This document shows, piece after piece, positions 47,160 through 60,045 of a DNA stretch of 64,000 nucleotides. Position 1 is the first letter of the stretch; each line of letters opens with the position of its first letter. The translations under genes were made by a program, and so were the position numbers. The stretch is taken from NCBI GenBank assembly GCA_020205615.1, contig CM035170.1:9976311-10040310 (forward strand), given 5' to 3'. The DNA is from Panax quinquefolius (Eukaryota > Streptophyta > Magnoliopsida > Apiales > Araliaceae). Under the pieces are notes generated by a model, which did no database searches, was not told the origin of the DNA, and worked only from the letters and a program-made list of their open reading frames with translations.

Positions 47160-47451
47160 TCAGCGACCGCCATCAGCAACCGACTGCGGTCGCTAATTTT
47201 TAATGACATAGACTTATCAGCGACCGCATGCGATCGCTGATTCTAAGTGGTCGCACAAAACCTTCGCGCCAACATTTCCTGCCAATTTTTGGGAGGCAAA
47301 TTTGTACTAGCAACCGCATGCGGTCGCTGATATAATATAGCGACTAGATTAAATCACGATCAGCAGAATCTGATCGTTATTACTAATATCAACTGATAGC
47401 GTATCTGATCGTTGATATTATCAATCATTGTTAGGTCTTTTTCTTGTAGTG
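47160..47451. repeat. CACTA-2 right subterminal repeats and terminus
   Basis: Five or more copies of (A)GCGACCGCATGCGGTCGCTGAT-like words in both orientations (about 47160-47345), then CGATCAG/CTGATCG words (47355-47420) and the right inverted terminus. The CGCATGCG centre is palindromic, so each copy could bind a dimer. Confidence 0.72.
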
Positions 47452-47769
47452 TCTCTTTCTTTCTCACCTCTGCACAGACTGCACCTCCCTCTTTCTCACC
47501 TCTTCCTTTCGCCGCCTCTACCTCCGGCGCCTCCTCCTCCACCTAAAGCTTAAAGTTTAGCCTTCATAAGTTAATTTTTTTACTAAATTTTGTTATCAGC
47601 TTAATTTGGTATTTTCGGTTGCCCTAATTTATTTCCCCAATTTTGCTTCAAAAATTTGACTGAAAGCTTGAGTATGTACGTAGTTTTAAAAAATTATTTG
47701 ATTTATTAGCATAATTTGTGATTGGCAGCAAGGATTTTCCCCCAATTTTGTTCCTGAATGTGCAGTTTT
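47452..47769. other. Short piece of CACTA-A between nested elements
   Basis: 318 bp: a CT-rich leader-like part (47452-47540), then AT-rich DNA ending 'gcagtttt'. With 39993-40056 (also CT-rich) it probably forms the 5' leader of CACTA-A. The minus ORF at 47360-47542 is a shadow. Confidence 0.5.
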
Positions 47770-50287
47770 TGTAAGACCCCAACTTTTTATGAATAAAGAT
47801 TTAATTTTCTCTAAATGTCATTTTGAATAATAAGGTATGGATTTGATATAATGTTATAATTATGGGAGATATGTGCAAATTTTGTAAAGTAGTTGTCATA
47901 AAATATTCGTTTGGTCGAAGAATATTCTTTTTGTCGGGGAATATTAAATGCGACAAGACAATCATTAGTGGACCCCACAATGAATTCTTCATCGGATATA
48001 AAAAGCGACAAAAATAACTTTTTTATAAAAATAACGACAAAACTTTTACTGTTAACTGTGGAAATACCGGTGATAAAAGTACAATAATACGTGTGGTTGC
48101 ACAGTAGCACACAATATTGTACAATATCTTTGATTATTGATGCTTACTTAAGAAGTCACTCAATTTTATTCAATTATTGCCACAGTAGTTGCTGCATAGT
48201 ATCTCATATTATTTATTCAATTATTTTCACAGTATCATCTGCATAATATTTTATAGTATTAAATTAATAATTGAAACGAAACAGTTATTCATATTATTAT
48301 TTTTATTATTGACAATGTATAGAAAGTTTTGCCGAGGAAAGGGGTTAGGTTATTTAATTACGTGCTAATAAGGAGAAGTCTTTATCAGAAAGCCCCCTCT
48401 TTTCTAGGAATGATCTAGTTGTCAATATTATGAGTTATAATATTAATGATGAATAATTGTTGAAAGATTAAAAATATATTTATTGAAGATAAGTAATTTG
48501 TGATAAATATTTATTCAACTTTTGATATATATAAATGAGTTTATCATGAGATATTTGTTGTAAGTTTGGCTTATTACATGAACTCCCACTTACTCATTTT
48601 TCAAAATCGCCAGTAGAAAGTTGTTTCAATTTTGTTTTATTATTATTATAATGTAATAAAAGCGAGAAAAAATTTTATATAAAACAAAATAATTTTTATA
48701 TTTTATATAAAGTTATTTATTTTATTAGATTATAAATAGAAGATATTATATTTTATATAAAGTTTTTTTATTAGAATATTTTATTACAAAGTAATGAATA
48801 CTAAAAATAAGATTTTCACCGAATTTCTGTGCCCGTGAAATTGTTACTTTGCGTCCGTGATTATTTTCTTAAATAGTGTCATGTCATTCTCCTATAAATA
48901 AGATGCTTAGTTACGAAATAAAAATCACACCAGAATCAGAGAATTCTTCTTCTATAATATTGCGCGTATTTCTTTCTAGTATAAGGATACTTTGAGTGTA
49001 GCAAATAGTGCAAGTTTTCTTTAAGAATATCTCCGCTATACCAGTCAGACTTACTCTCTTACTAAGGTAAGGGATATTATTTTTGTTCAATATTCGTAAG
49101 AAATATTATTTTCTTTCATACTCTATAGTATGTAAGTAATAATATTTCGTTTCATATTCCTAAATCTATACTTATTTTGATAAGTATTACTTCTATACTC
49201 CCTGAAATTAGTAGAATATCATTGAATTTTGTGCTTCCTCTAGTATTGTTTCACAGAAATATTTTTCTGAACTTTCTTATTAAATTTTGGTCTTTTCATG
49301 GGAGTACTATTCATGGGATACTATTCACCCGTGGTACTATTCATGACAAAATTGGTTTCTTTTTTGTCCAAATTATTTTTGATACATGAATATCATTCTT
49401 AAATTTTACTCCAAAATTAGTTATCATGTTGACAATTTAGACATTCTTGAACTCTAGATAAATTGAATTATATTTATCATTGTTATCATCCTCATGTTTA
49501 TATTGTGGTGAAAGTTATCTTTGGCCCGTAGTGCATAGATGGACTATTGATTGGTATGATTATGACCAGAAATTATGTATTGGTATAATCATGACATGTA
49601 ATATTACAGACAAATGATGTGGTGAAAGTCTTCTTTGGCCCGTAGTGCATAGATGGACAGGTGTTTGGCATGATCATGACCACTAGTGATACTAACGAAT
49701 ATCATTGGCCTGTAGTGCATGGATAATTCGTTGATGTGAAATATTTATTGAGTTGTGTTACAGAGATAAAATATTGATGATGAACTTTTAAATCATAGAA
49801 AATAGTAGACGTCACGCTCTACTTGACTCTTCTAATGGATTGCTTGTTTCGCTGATTGATCTAAACTTATTGTCTATTGTATTCTATCAGATTTTACATT
49901 GTTCAAGACTAAGGATAATTTATTTTACATTATCTTAGTCATAATATTCTTTATTGGGCTAGTTGAGCCCACATTTTCTTTCATTGTTCTCTTCAGGAAA
50001 TGAGAATATAGATGAGACTAGTCGGGGAATGGAGTGATGGTCCAAGATGGTGCCTATAGTAGTCATCACTATTCTATAAAATAGTGTGATAATAATTGTA
50101 ATGAGGACTTATTTTGAGTTTGGATATTGTCTACGAGATAATATTCGTATTAAAACTCACAGTTTATGTTTTGTCGTATTTTGCACAACAGCTCAATAGT
50201 TTTATAAATGAAATTTGTATTTAAATTATGTATCATGTATTTGGCGAATCATAATGGGTTGTGTAGAACTATTTTGGGGGCGTCACA
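47770..50287 (+). mobile_element. Solo LTR 1 (TSD GTTTT)
   Basis: It starts TGTAAGACCCC at 47770 and ends GGGGGCGTCACA at 50287, with imperfectly inverted termini. GTTTT lies directly before (47765-47769) and directly after (50288-50292). There is no internal region, so it is the product of LTR-LTR recombination. It contains the TATAAATA box at 48893, short ATTCATG/ACTATTCA repeats (49300-49345) and the 'ggcccgtagtgcatagatgg' repeats (49515-49720). The same family occurs at 50319, 1 and 2531. Confidence 0.92.
48893..48900 (+). promoter_or_regulatory. TATAAATA box of solo LTR 1
   Basis: TATAAATA followed by a leader-like block that is also found in the reverse copy near 1130-960. Its conserved position in the LTR family supports a promoter role. 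Confidence 0.5.
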
Positions 50288-50934
50288 GTTTTGATAATTA
50301 ACTTTGTTGTATGCTTTATGTAAGACCCCAGCTTTTATAAATAAAGATGAATTTTTCTATAAATAATATTTTTGAATATTATGGAATAAATTTGATATAA
50401 TGTTATAGTTGTGGGTAATATGTATAAATTTTGCAAAGTATGCAAGTTGTTATAAAATATTCGTTTGGTCGGGGAATATTCTTTTTGTTAGGGAATATTC
50501 GTACAATGGCTCAATCATTGGTGGACCCCACAACAAAATTATTGTCGGATTGAGAAAACGACAAAAATATTTTATAAAAATAACTATGAGGTGTTACCGT
50601 TAAGACCGTTGAACTACAAGGTGGTAAAAGAAATGCGATGTCTGGCGTGGTTGCATAGTAGCACACGGTATTGATTATTGATGCTTACGTGAGAAGTCAC
50701 TCAGCTATGCTCAATTATTGCTACAGTAATTGCTGCATCATATCTCTTATATTATTGATTCAATTATTGTCACAGTATCATCTGTATAATATGTTATAGT
50801 ATTAAATCAATAATTGAGACGACAAGTTATAAATGATTAATAATTGTTGAAAGATTAAATATGTGTTGATGAAAAAAAATGATTTGTGGTAAGTTTGATT
50901 ATTTTATGGGGGGCTCATATGTCATCATCTAAGA

Positions 50935-51155
50935 GTCTCTTCACGATAGTAATTACCCTTGTGAATAGTATTTACCTTCGTCAATAGTAATTACCTTCGT
51001 CGATAGTAATTACCTTCGTCAATAGTAATTACCCTTGTGAATAGTATTTACCTTCAATCGATAGTAATTACCTTCACAAATCGATAGTAATTACCCTTGT
51101 GAATAGTATTTACCTTTATCAATAGTATTTACCTTCGTTAATAGTAATTACCTTT
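50935..51155 (+). repeat. 18-22 bp minisatellite upstream of LTR promoter
   Basis: About eleven units of 'aatagtaattaccttcgtc' with variants 'tgaatagtatttacc'. It ends about 140 bp before the TATA box at 51291. Related shorter arrays lie at 235-275 (inverted) and 49300-49345 in sister LTRs. Confidence 0.8.
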
Positions 51156-51290
51156 ACCAGACGTCGAACCACTTGTCGTTTCACATTACTGACGTCCGAA
51201 CCACTTGTCGTTTCACATTACAAAGCGTCCAAACCAATTCGTCGAGCCACTTGCCTTTTCACACGGCGGTCTGCTAAGCTAGAAATCTTC

Positions 51291-51298
51291 TATAAATA
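51291..51298 (+). promoter_or_regulatory. TATAAATA box of solo LTR 2
   Basis: TATAAATA followed by the GA-rich leader 'tatagagagagaaagtatagag', matching 2657 and its leader. Confidence 0.5.
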
Positions 51299-51479
51299 GA
51301 GGCCTAGGGCTTCATTATTTTCACGAATTCATTCAAGCTATAGAGAGAGAAAGTATAGAGAATAAGAGAGAGAAGAAGAAGAGTATTTTGTTACTACACG
51401 CTTTGCTGCGATTTCAATCTCCTACCAAATGTAAGGGGTGTTATTCTTTCTTATTCATGAAGAGAACATTGTTATTCCA

Positions 51480-51860
51480 TTGCTTATTATTACATTTGGA
51501 ATAACTTTGTATAAGTGGTTTACCCTATACTTGGTGACATTCTTCTATTATTCTCATTGGAACATCCTGCTGCATGTGTGTTTTACACCTGGACTGGTTC
51601 CGCCTTTATTATGATTCTGTTGGAACATCCTGCATGCATGTGTTTTACACCGGACTGGTTCCGCCTTTATTATTACTCCGGAACATCACATGCATGTGTT
51701 TTACACCGACCGGTTCCGCTTTTATTATTACATTGAATATCCTATCGTGTGTTTTACACCGGATCCGGTTCCATCTTTATTATTACATTTGAACATCCAG
51801 TCTTGTGAATTTCACGACTTCGTTCCGTTATTTATTATTACGTTAGAATAACCTCGTCTG
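51480..51860 (+). repeat. Minisatellite, unit about 60-70 bp, in solo LTR 2
   Basis: Five to six units with 'ttattattacat..gaacatcc', 'gcatgtgttttacac' and 'cggactggttccgcc'. Orthologous in position to 2870-3245, with a different consensus (gcatgtg against gcatgcg), which shows local homogenisation. Confidence 0.78.
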
Positions 51861-52939
51861 CATGCGGTCTATCGCATGCACGGTGATTTCTTTTGTTATT
51901 CCATCCTTTATTATACCCAGTTGGTTAAAACTTTGACTTCTATACTCCATGAAATTAGTAGAATATCCTTGATATTTGCGTTTCATCCAAAGATCTTTTC
52001 ATGGAAATATTCTTCCGATCATTCTTGAATTTTACTAATTTGGACGTTAATAATTCTGGATAAAATAATTCTTGAACTTGTTTTATTGAATTCTTATATC
52101 ATTGTCATCATCCTCATGTTTATATTTTTTTTAAAGTCATCGTATGGCACATGTAGTGCATAGATGGACTTGGTATGATTATGACCGAGAGACTATTCGG
52201 TGTAATCATGGCCGTAATGTTACAAATGATGTGGTAAAAATCCTCGATGGTAGTAGTGCATTGATGGACCGATTGTTGGCATGATCATGACCATTAATGA
52301 ATACACAAATATTCTTCGCACGTAGTGCATGAATAATTAATGGTCGTGATACTAAAGAATATCCTTGGGTCAGAGTAGTGCGGGGGTGATTCGATGATGT
52401 GGAATATTTATTAAAAGTCGAGTCTCAAATTATAACAATGATGAAAAACCTTTTAAAACCAAAAAGATAATAGACTTTATTTTCTACTTGACTCTTTTAA
52501 TGGATTGCATATTCAGCTGCAGCTTAAACCGTTGTCATTGTATTTTATCGGTTTAACATTATTGAAGACTATTGATAATTTATTCGCATTATCTTAGTCA
52601 TAATATTTCTTCTTGGGCTAGTTGAGCTCACCCTTTCTTTCACCGTTTCTCTTGAGAAATGATAATATAGCCGGGACGACGAGTCGGGAAGCGAGTGATG
52701 GTCCGAAGATAGCATTAGTAGTCCTCACTATTCAGTAAAATAGTGTGATAATAACTGTAATGAGGACTTTTTGTTTGAGTTTGTATAATATCTAGTAGAC
52801 GATATTTGTATTTAAACTCACAGTTTATGTCGTATTGTACACGACAGTTATGTTAATAAGTTGTATTTAAATTCTGTACCATGTAAGTGGCGACCCAAGA
52901 TGGGTGATGTATACATAATTTTGGGGGCGTCACACTTTA

Positions 52940-54455
52940 AATCTGTTAGTGAATTTTTGTTGGAGTTTGTTCATGTTATTGTAGCTTGTTAATGTTAATT
53001 ACTGCTTATTTTGTAGATTTGAGTATATACAATCGTTGAATTATATATACTTGTTGGTTGTTTATCTCATTGTAGTTGATTGATTGGTGTTGGTTCTGTT
53101 GGTATTGATATTAATTCTTACTATGATATATATGTGGATTGCCTAATATCTTTACTTTGTAATATTTGTTATATCCGACAGAATTCCCGACAGAATTTAG
53201 AAATTGCAACATATATGGGCCCTTCTTTATTATATTAATGTATAGTTAGTTTCTCTATACTAAAATACACTAAAATGAAATGAACTAAGTAGCATTTACT
53301 TAGTTTTACACTAATAAATTAAAAATAATATTTAATTAAATAATCACATATACTTAAAATGAAATAAAAATTAATTTAATTGAAGATAATTCAATTTAAA
53401 TAAATAATATAATATAATATAATATAATATAATATAATTTTAATTTAATTTAATTTAAAATAAAATAAATCAAAATAAAATAAAATTTTGATTTAATTTA
53501 ATTTAAGATAATACAATTTAAATCAATTATATTAAATTATATAATCTAATACAAATTAAATTAAATAAAAATTGAATTAATTTAATTTAAGATAATAAAT
53601 TTAAATAATTAATTAATATAATATAATCAAAATTAAATTAAATTTAAAATAAAAAATTGATTTAATTTAATATAATTATATTGAACTTAATTAATTTAAA
53701 TAATATAATATAATATAATATAATATAATACAAAATAAATTATAATAAAATAATAAAATCAAAGTAAATAAATAAATTAAATTAAATTAAATTAAATTAA
53801 TATAATATAATAAATAATAATTTAAAATTAAATTAAATTAACTATACTATAATAGTATATAATTAAATAAACTAAGTAGCATAAATTGAGTAGCACACAC
53901 TTAGTTTATATCATTGAAAAATAAACTGATTATCATTTACTTAGTTTATTCAAAAATAAACTAAGTAGCATTTGATTAGTTTTCCACAATTACAATAAAC
54001 TGCATATATACTTGTGCATGTATTGAAGATAGCTAGGTAGAAGCTTAGAAACCCGTTTGACATTCACTCAGTAGGAGTGAATGTCGAATAGTCCCTATTT
54101 TGGGACTATTACTGGACGTTGATTCTCACTTAAGTCGGTGCCAATTCATAAGGTACGTTTTTATAAACTTTTAAGGATTTTTCAACTGGTGTCTCTACAT
54201 GTTCTTCGAGTCCATACTTAGACTAAGTTTTCTTGGTCTATTTCGTATACTTAAAGACCATGGGGAGGTGCTGCTAAAATTTTCTTAAAATAGAAGAAAC
54301 GTACTCAAGATTGACACTAGTGAGGAGACGCATCTAGGAACGGGATAGAAGCATAACCCCTGTAGATTGGAAATATATACTAGGTAAACTAAATTTATGT
54401 ATGAACCACATTCATGATTATTCTTGATCTAATTGGGTATTTTCTTTAATTAAAG
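52940..54455. other. CACTA-A 5' region, AT-rich, with ACTTAGTTTA words
   Basis: No gene. 53270-53995 is extremely AT-rich with (TAATA)n and TTTAATTTAA runs, bordered on both sides by 'ataaactaagtagcat..acttagttt' words (53280-53320 and 53865-53985). The border words suggest a small inserted or expanded element. The end of the region (54060-54455) is less AT-rich and leads into the transposase start. Confidence 0.5.
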
Positions 54456-57400
54456 ATGTCAGTCGACCGGAGTTTGATGTACCGTAGGATACAGATTGAT
54501 GAGAGGGGATTAGTTGATGCGTACTGTGATGGGGTGTCCAATTTTATGTACAAAGCAATATAACATGCTAATAATCCAAACAGAAAGATGAGATACCCGT
54601 GTCTCAAGTGTAAGAACATGATATGGAAGACTGTCGATGAAGTTAAATTTGACTTATATTCACGTGGGTTTGTGGATGGGTATTCAGTATGGATTCATCA
54701 CGGGGAATCAGCTGAGTTTATAAAACGGACAGATAGTACTGTAGACCAACCAGTTCACGGGGATTCGTAATCAGATGACTATGATGTCGTACACGTGTTG
54801 GTTGATGCATATGGCCCTACCAATATTGACTGGGCTGAAAACGAGCATGCGTCAAGCAGTGTTCAGCAAAAACCAAATGATTCAGCAGTTGCCTTTTAAA
54901 AGTTGATATCTAAATCGAGTGTCCCATTTTATCCTTGATATAAGAAACACACCAGGCTTTCTGCAGTTACGAAGCTTTTACACTTAAAGAATGAGCATGA
55001 CTGCAATGAGAGAGGATTCAATCTTGATATTTTCAGCGAGTTCTTACCTAGGAATAATAATCTACCCGCGAATTTCTATGAAGTGAAGAAGATGGTTAAG
55101 GGGTTGAATCTCGGGTATGAGAAGATTGATGCTTCTGAGTAGGATTGCATGTTATACTATGGGGAGGACAAAGATAAGGTACAGTGTGATATCTGCAACT
55201 CGCCTCAGTATAAGATCACAAAACGTGGGGGGGGAGAAGAAACATGTTCCAAAGAAGATTTTACGGTACTTTCTTCTTGCACCAAGGTTGCAGCGGCTAT
55301 TCATGTCTGCGCATACTACTCAACATATGAGTTGGCATAGAACAAGGGATGTCGTGCCTGGTCAACTGACTTACCCAGCAGATGGAGATGAATGGAAGAA
55401 TTTTGATGCCAATTTTCTATAATTTGTCGACAAAGTTAGGAATGTCAGGCTCGACATGGCTACATATTGCTTCTGTCCATTTAATAATTTTAGTCAGCCT
55501 TACTCAATTTAGCCAGTGATTATGGTAGCTTACAATCTTCCACCGTCAATATGCATGAGGGATCCATATTTTTTCTTGACTTACTTATACTGGGATAAAA
55601 GTATTACAAAAGACATCAACGTGTACCTTAGGCCATTAATTAATGAACTTAAGATGTTGTGGGAAACAGGTGTTTAGACTTTTGATAAATATTTCGGGTA
55701 TAATTTTTTAATGAAGGCAGCCTTGTTATGGACTATCATTTGATTTTCCGACACTTGGGATGATTAGTGGTTTGTTGACTCATGGTAAGTTGTCATGTCC
55801 AGTCTGTATGAGGGATGTGTAAGGCACTCAACTACCTCATGGGTGGAAATCTAGTTTCTTTGGAACTGCTCGTAGATTTTTACCCGTTTAGTATAGTTAT
55901 AGAAAGATGTCTACACAGTTCAACATAAAGACAAAGAAGAAAGGGGTTGCTGGTCGCTTGTCGGGTAGCGATGTATTGGGGTGGCTAAATGATCTGACAT
56001 TTCCACCGCCTGGGAAGGAGCATGATAAGTTGAGAGAAATAAGATATGGGAAAACTTATAACTTGACACACTCGCCCATTTGGGTTGAGTTGCCATACTG
56101 GATCACAATAGCACTTCGTCATTGTATAGATGTCATCCATACAGAAAAGAATTAATGTATTCGAAAACTTGTTTTATACCATGCTAGATACGAGTGGTAA
56201 AACATAAGACAATGATAAAGCTCGTAAAGACTTGGAAGAAATGAACATCAGACGGGAATTGAGGCTCCGACCTAACAACTCAAAACCAAAAGCTCCATTT
56301 TATCTTATAAAGCAACAGGTTGAAAACATTTGCAAGTGACTTATTTCATTGAAGCTCCCAGATGGATATGCTTCTTACATATCTTGTTGTACTAAGGTTG
56401 AGCAGTTGAAAATTACTGGGTTCAAAAGTCACGACTGTCATGTATTCATGCAGAAGTTTATGCCAATTGCATTTCGTGAGGTGTTACCAAGGAATATTAA
56501 TGATGCCTTTACAGTACTTTTAAATTTCTTTCGTGATATTTTCTCAACTGTTATAAGGTAAAATGATGTGGAACAGATCAAGAAAAACATAGTGTTGACA
56601 ATGTGTAAGCTCGAAATGATCTTACCACCGGGATTTTTTGACAGCATGGAGCATTTGCCTATTCATCTGCCATATAAACTTAAGTTTGGAGGACCGGTGG
56701 AATATCGATGGATGTATCCTTTTGAGAGGTAATATCACCTACATTGTGCAATATTCGTCATCTTTATAATTAATTTATCTGATAATGTCATATTTCAGGT
56801 ATATGCGTCGATTAAAGTAAAAAGTTAAAAACAAAGCTCGTGTAGAAGGTTATATTGATGAACACTATACGGAGGAAGAGCTTGTCAACTTCTGCTCGTT
56901 GTACTTTGACGATGTAGTCACAACAAAGCACAACCATTTAGGTCGGAATGAGGTCGTCGATCCGTCTAATCGTGCTGATAAGTTGGTTGTATTCACTTAT
57001 CCGACTAAATCATTTGGACATGAAACGAAGACTTACCTAACCAATAAAGATTTAAAGATTGCATCTATATACGTGCTTCTAAATATGCCGAAAGTATTGG
57101 CGTACATCAAATATGTATTATTATAAGTTGAAGCTTTAATATCTAACCTTAATCAATAATATTTAAATAATATCATATTATTGTACGCAGTTCATTCGAA
57201 GCGAAAACACATGCTTCTAACCCAGGGTTGACTGCAGCACAGATGAAAGCATTCACTAACGAAAATTTCCAACAGTGGTTTAAGAGAAGGATTAAAGAAG
57301 AAAAAGCTTCTAAGCGTTTTAGAGATGTCATTTTAGGGCCGTACAAACTTATTAGTTCATTTCCAGACTGCATCATTAATGGGTATAGATTCAAGGTTAA

Positions 57401-58043
57401 TGACTTGAATGAACTGACATCAGTCAACTCTGGCGCTGTCGTGTTGGGAAGTTGTTATGGAGATTCTAAGTCCAATTACTATGGACAATTTAGAGGAAGT
57501 TGTTGTGCTTAATTATCCCAAGGGTAAAAAGGTCCTTACATTTAAGTGTTGCTAGTTTGATACTTCATATGGTGTTAAAGTTGATCGTAATAGAATCGTC
57601 ACAGTAGATATAAAGTTGAAGTTATAGTCTGATGACGTATTTGTGTTAGCCAACCAAGCAACTTGAGGGTACTACGCCCATAATGTCATAAATTATAGAA
57701 CTCCCTAGTATATAATTATCACAATGAAGACTCGGGCATTTGATAGTACTAATCTGTCTGGAACAGATGACCCGTTGTAAGAACAAGTTAGCATTCCTAG
57801 CCACGTATTGCTATATGATGACAATGTGGTAGGGTTTGATGTTGTTGACGTACCCGATGTTGACGAAGTGGAGGAAGATGTGGTTGTCAGTCCGTATGTG
57901 GTCGTAAAAGATGATAGTGAGGAAGAAATTGATACGCAAGAAGAAGAGACAGAATCAGAGGACTCAAATGATTTTGATTTTGACGGGTTTCACGACATAC
58001 TACTTCTTAAACTTATTCAAGTTTTGCAAATAAATTACTACTA
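54456..58043 (+). pseudogene. CACTA-A TNP2-type transposase, decayed
   Basis: ATG 54456 reads MSVDRSLMYRRI, meets a TAA at codon 36, then RYPCLKCKNM...GYSVWIHHGE, the transposase-associated N-terminal domain. It continues with YEKIDASE..CMLYYGE...C-D-I-C-N-S (55130-55200), VMVAYNLPPSICMRDPYFFL-like core with D-I-N-V-Y-L-R-P-L-I-N-E-L (55520-55660), ELPYWITIALRHCIDVIHTEKN (56100), LPDGYASYISC (56350), HDCHVFMQKFMPIAFREVLP (56430) and LPPGFFDSMEHLPIHLPYKL (56630). Then YRWMYPFERYMRRLK is split by an intron at about 56729-56799. After a second intron (about 57121-57190) comes a DUF4216-like part (VLGSCYGDSKSNYYG; F-D-T-S-Y-G-V-K-V-D; V-F-V-L-A-N-Q-A) and an acidic tail (57808-58041). Many stops and several frame changes; not functional. 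Confidence 0.82.
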
Positions 58044-58112
58044 AAATCGATCATTAGAATAAATTAAATAAAATTTAATGTCATATATGTCTGTTATTAC
58101 AATAGTACAACT

Positions 58113-60045
58113 ATGCATAGACATAGCGGTAGAGGTGGCCGTGGTAACAGCCGTACAGGATCGGGTGATGTCGCCCAAGGCGGGTCGTCTTCATCAAGTA
58201 GTGAGTTAATTTCGTTTTGGCCCAATAACACTTATTTTCATAATTTTTTAATAAAAATGTTCATTTACTATTTTTAACAATGTCATTACTATATTATACA
58301 TACAGATGCTAGACGTCGACGTCAGCGAGGGCCTAACCTCGGTCGATTAGGTCATCCGCCGACAGTTCTTGACACGGTTCTTGTTGATGTCGGCTCATCG
58401 GTGTAGGTTTCAACTATAATATATTATGTTCAATTAAAATGATATTATTATGTAATTAATAAATTAAAATAATTCATTAAAAAAAATTCTAGTATTATTG
58501 ATGCGGTCGCTAAGACGACCGTACACGCCATATATCGGCATCATTTCCTGACTGGCTACGTGCAATTTAGCCACTATGCGTGGTACGATGTCGACTTTAT
58601 GGTGAAAATGTTGCGCGAGTTTCATATAAGTCATCGAATTATATATATTAAATAAATTTGGTCATAGTAATTTATATATTGTTCAAATAATTATTGATAC
58701 GTAAGTTATGACCGTGTAATAGAGGTATTATAAATATGATGTCGGCATCACTGACGCGGACGATAAAGCAGTTATTATCGCACATATTTTGAAGAACTAT
58801 GTCGACTGGCTGTACGAGATGCGACAGAAGGCAGCCCGTGTAGTTGAAGAATCGCCCGGGACCACTATACGGGATCATCAGCCGCCGGCAGTATCAGATG
58901 CAAAATGGGCTGCCATGTGTATGTACTTGGATGATGTTACCTTCAAGACCATGTCTGAGAAGATGAAGAAGAATCGAGGTCAGCTACGGATTGTACATAC
59001 TTTTGGCTCGTAGTCGTTTCAAGAGGTTAAGTCGGTATGTATTTATATTTACTTTAGTTTAATATTAAAATGCATCTATAGTAAAGTAAGGTGATATTAA
59101 TTAATGTATGATTTAGGCCATATGAAACAGCTTGGGCCGATCTCCTACTATGATGGAGTTTTTGGATAGATTCCACACGCTGAAGGATTCGACTTCGAGG
59201 TGGATGATGTCTCCCGCAACATTAGCTATACGGGTACTACATTTACTACAATGATTATAATTTAGGATCATATTACATAATTAATATGATGATACCGGTT
59301 TGAGAAGCTTCGGGCCACGCATGAAGCTGAGTTGCAGGGTGCTAGGAGTAAGCCCGAGATGTTAGATTCTACTATCCCTGTGCCTGAGATTAGTTTATCC
59401 CAAGATGAGGAGATGGCTATTTGGGTCGCGTCTCAGGATCTTCCTAGTAGCACTACCGATCGGTATCGAGTGCTGGGGTTGCCGAGGATACCAGCCTATA
59501 CACTACTTGGAGGTATAATATTTTAGTATAGATTTCTCGTTCATGAATTTCGACGGATTTTGATTATTATTTATATTATATTTATTTTTTGCAGAGGCAC
59601 TAACCAAATATGCGTATTCCGAGAGCCCCTGGGGACCATCACATACGAAAGGCCGCTTAGCGACCCTCTATGTTCTATAGGGTTATAGCGACGGTATCAA
59701 AGCGGTATGGGACGTATCCTTTATTCCGTCATCGGGACCTCCCAGTCGTGCTCGTCTCCACCAGCTAGCTCAGGACATTGCAGCTGGTGCCACCGCCGAG
59801 AGTATGGGTTGGTGGTTACTTTACTCTTGGACGCTTTTGGGTCGTTATTAAGTCAGCCCTCGACTACTCAGGTGTATATATGAACTAATGAGTTATATTT
59901 TTAATTGTATCAACAGGATGCCCATTCTGATCACGAATAGAGGGACGACGTCAATGAAGATTTTCATATGCCAGAGCAGCAGCGTCGACGTCCGCCTGAT
60001 GATCCTCCTAACACCGGCGATATTACTACTGGATTGACTTAGTTT
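58113..60045 (+). pseudogene. CACTA-A second gene, Transposase_24-like, decayed
   Basis: Exon 1 (58113-58200) encodes a Gly/Arg/Ser-rich start, MHRHSGRGGRGNSR. Further exon-like pieces: 58305-58405 (RRRRQRGPNLGRLGHPPTVL), 58490-58625, 58720-59013 (DADDKAVIIAHILKNYVDWL, then an alpha-helical part ending S-E-K-M-K-K-N-R-G-Q), about 59130-59230 (GFDFEVDD), 59297-59512 (LRATHEAELQ, DEEMAIWVASQDLP, Y-R-V-L-G-L-P), 59596-59860 and 59935-60045. The layout (Gly/Arg-rich head, K-M-K-x-N-R, E-x-E-x-W) fits the plant En/Spm Transposase_24 protein. Stops occur in most exons. It lies 70 bp after the transposase, the standard TNPD-TNPA-like arrangement though in tandem rather than nested. Confidence 0.6.

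Larger units (their letters stand above)
40057..47451 (-). mobile_element. CACTA-2: autonomous-type CACTA nested in CACTA-A
   Basis: The left end is CAGTACAAGAAAAAGGC at 40057. The right end is CTTTTTCTTGTAGTG, finishing at 47451, complement CACTACAAGAAAAAG. Flanking TCT on both sides (40054-40056 and 47452-47454) is the 3-bp target duplication. Subterminal palindromes AGCGACCGCATGCGGTCGCTG-type occur at both ends (40190-40390 and 47160-47345). Genes run right to left: TNP2-type transposase, then Transposase_24. Size is 7.4 kb. The left terminus has CAGTA instead of CACTA, a change in the terminal five bases. An ARF gene fragment lies between the transposase start and the right end. Confidence 0.88.
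50319..52934 (+). mobile_element. Solo LTR 2 (TSD CTTTA)
   Basis: It starts TGTAAGACCCC at 50319 and ends GGGGGCGTCACA at 52934. CTTTA lies on both sides (50314-50318 and 52935-52939). Same family as solo LTR 1 but an independent insertion, as the target duplication differs. It carries two minisatellites that solo LTR 1 lacks or has only in reduced form. Confidence 0.92.

Noticed and set aside
53330..53870. Possible matrix-attachment or centromeric-type AT satellite
   Set aside because: The TAATA/TTTAA runs are irregular and confined to about 540 bp within CACTA-A; no satellite monomer is evident.
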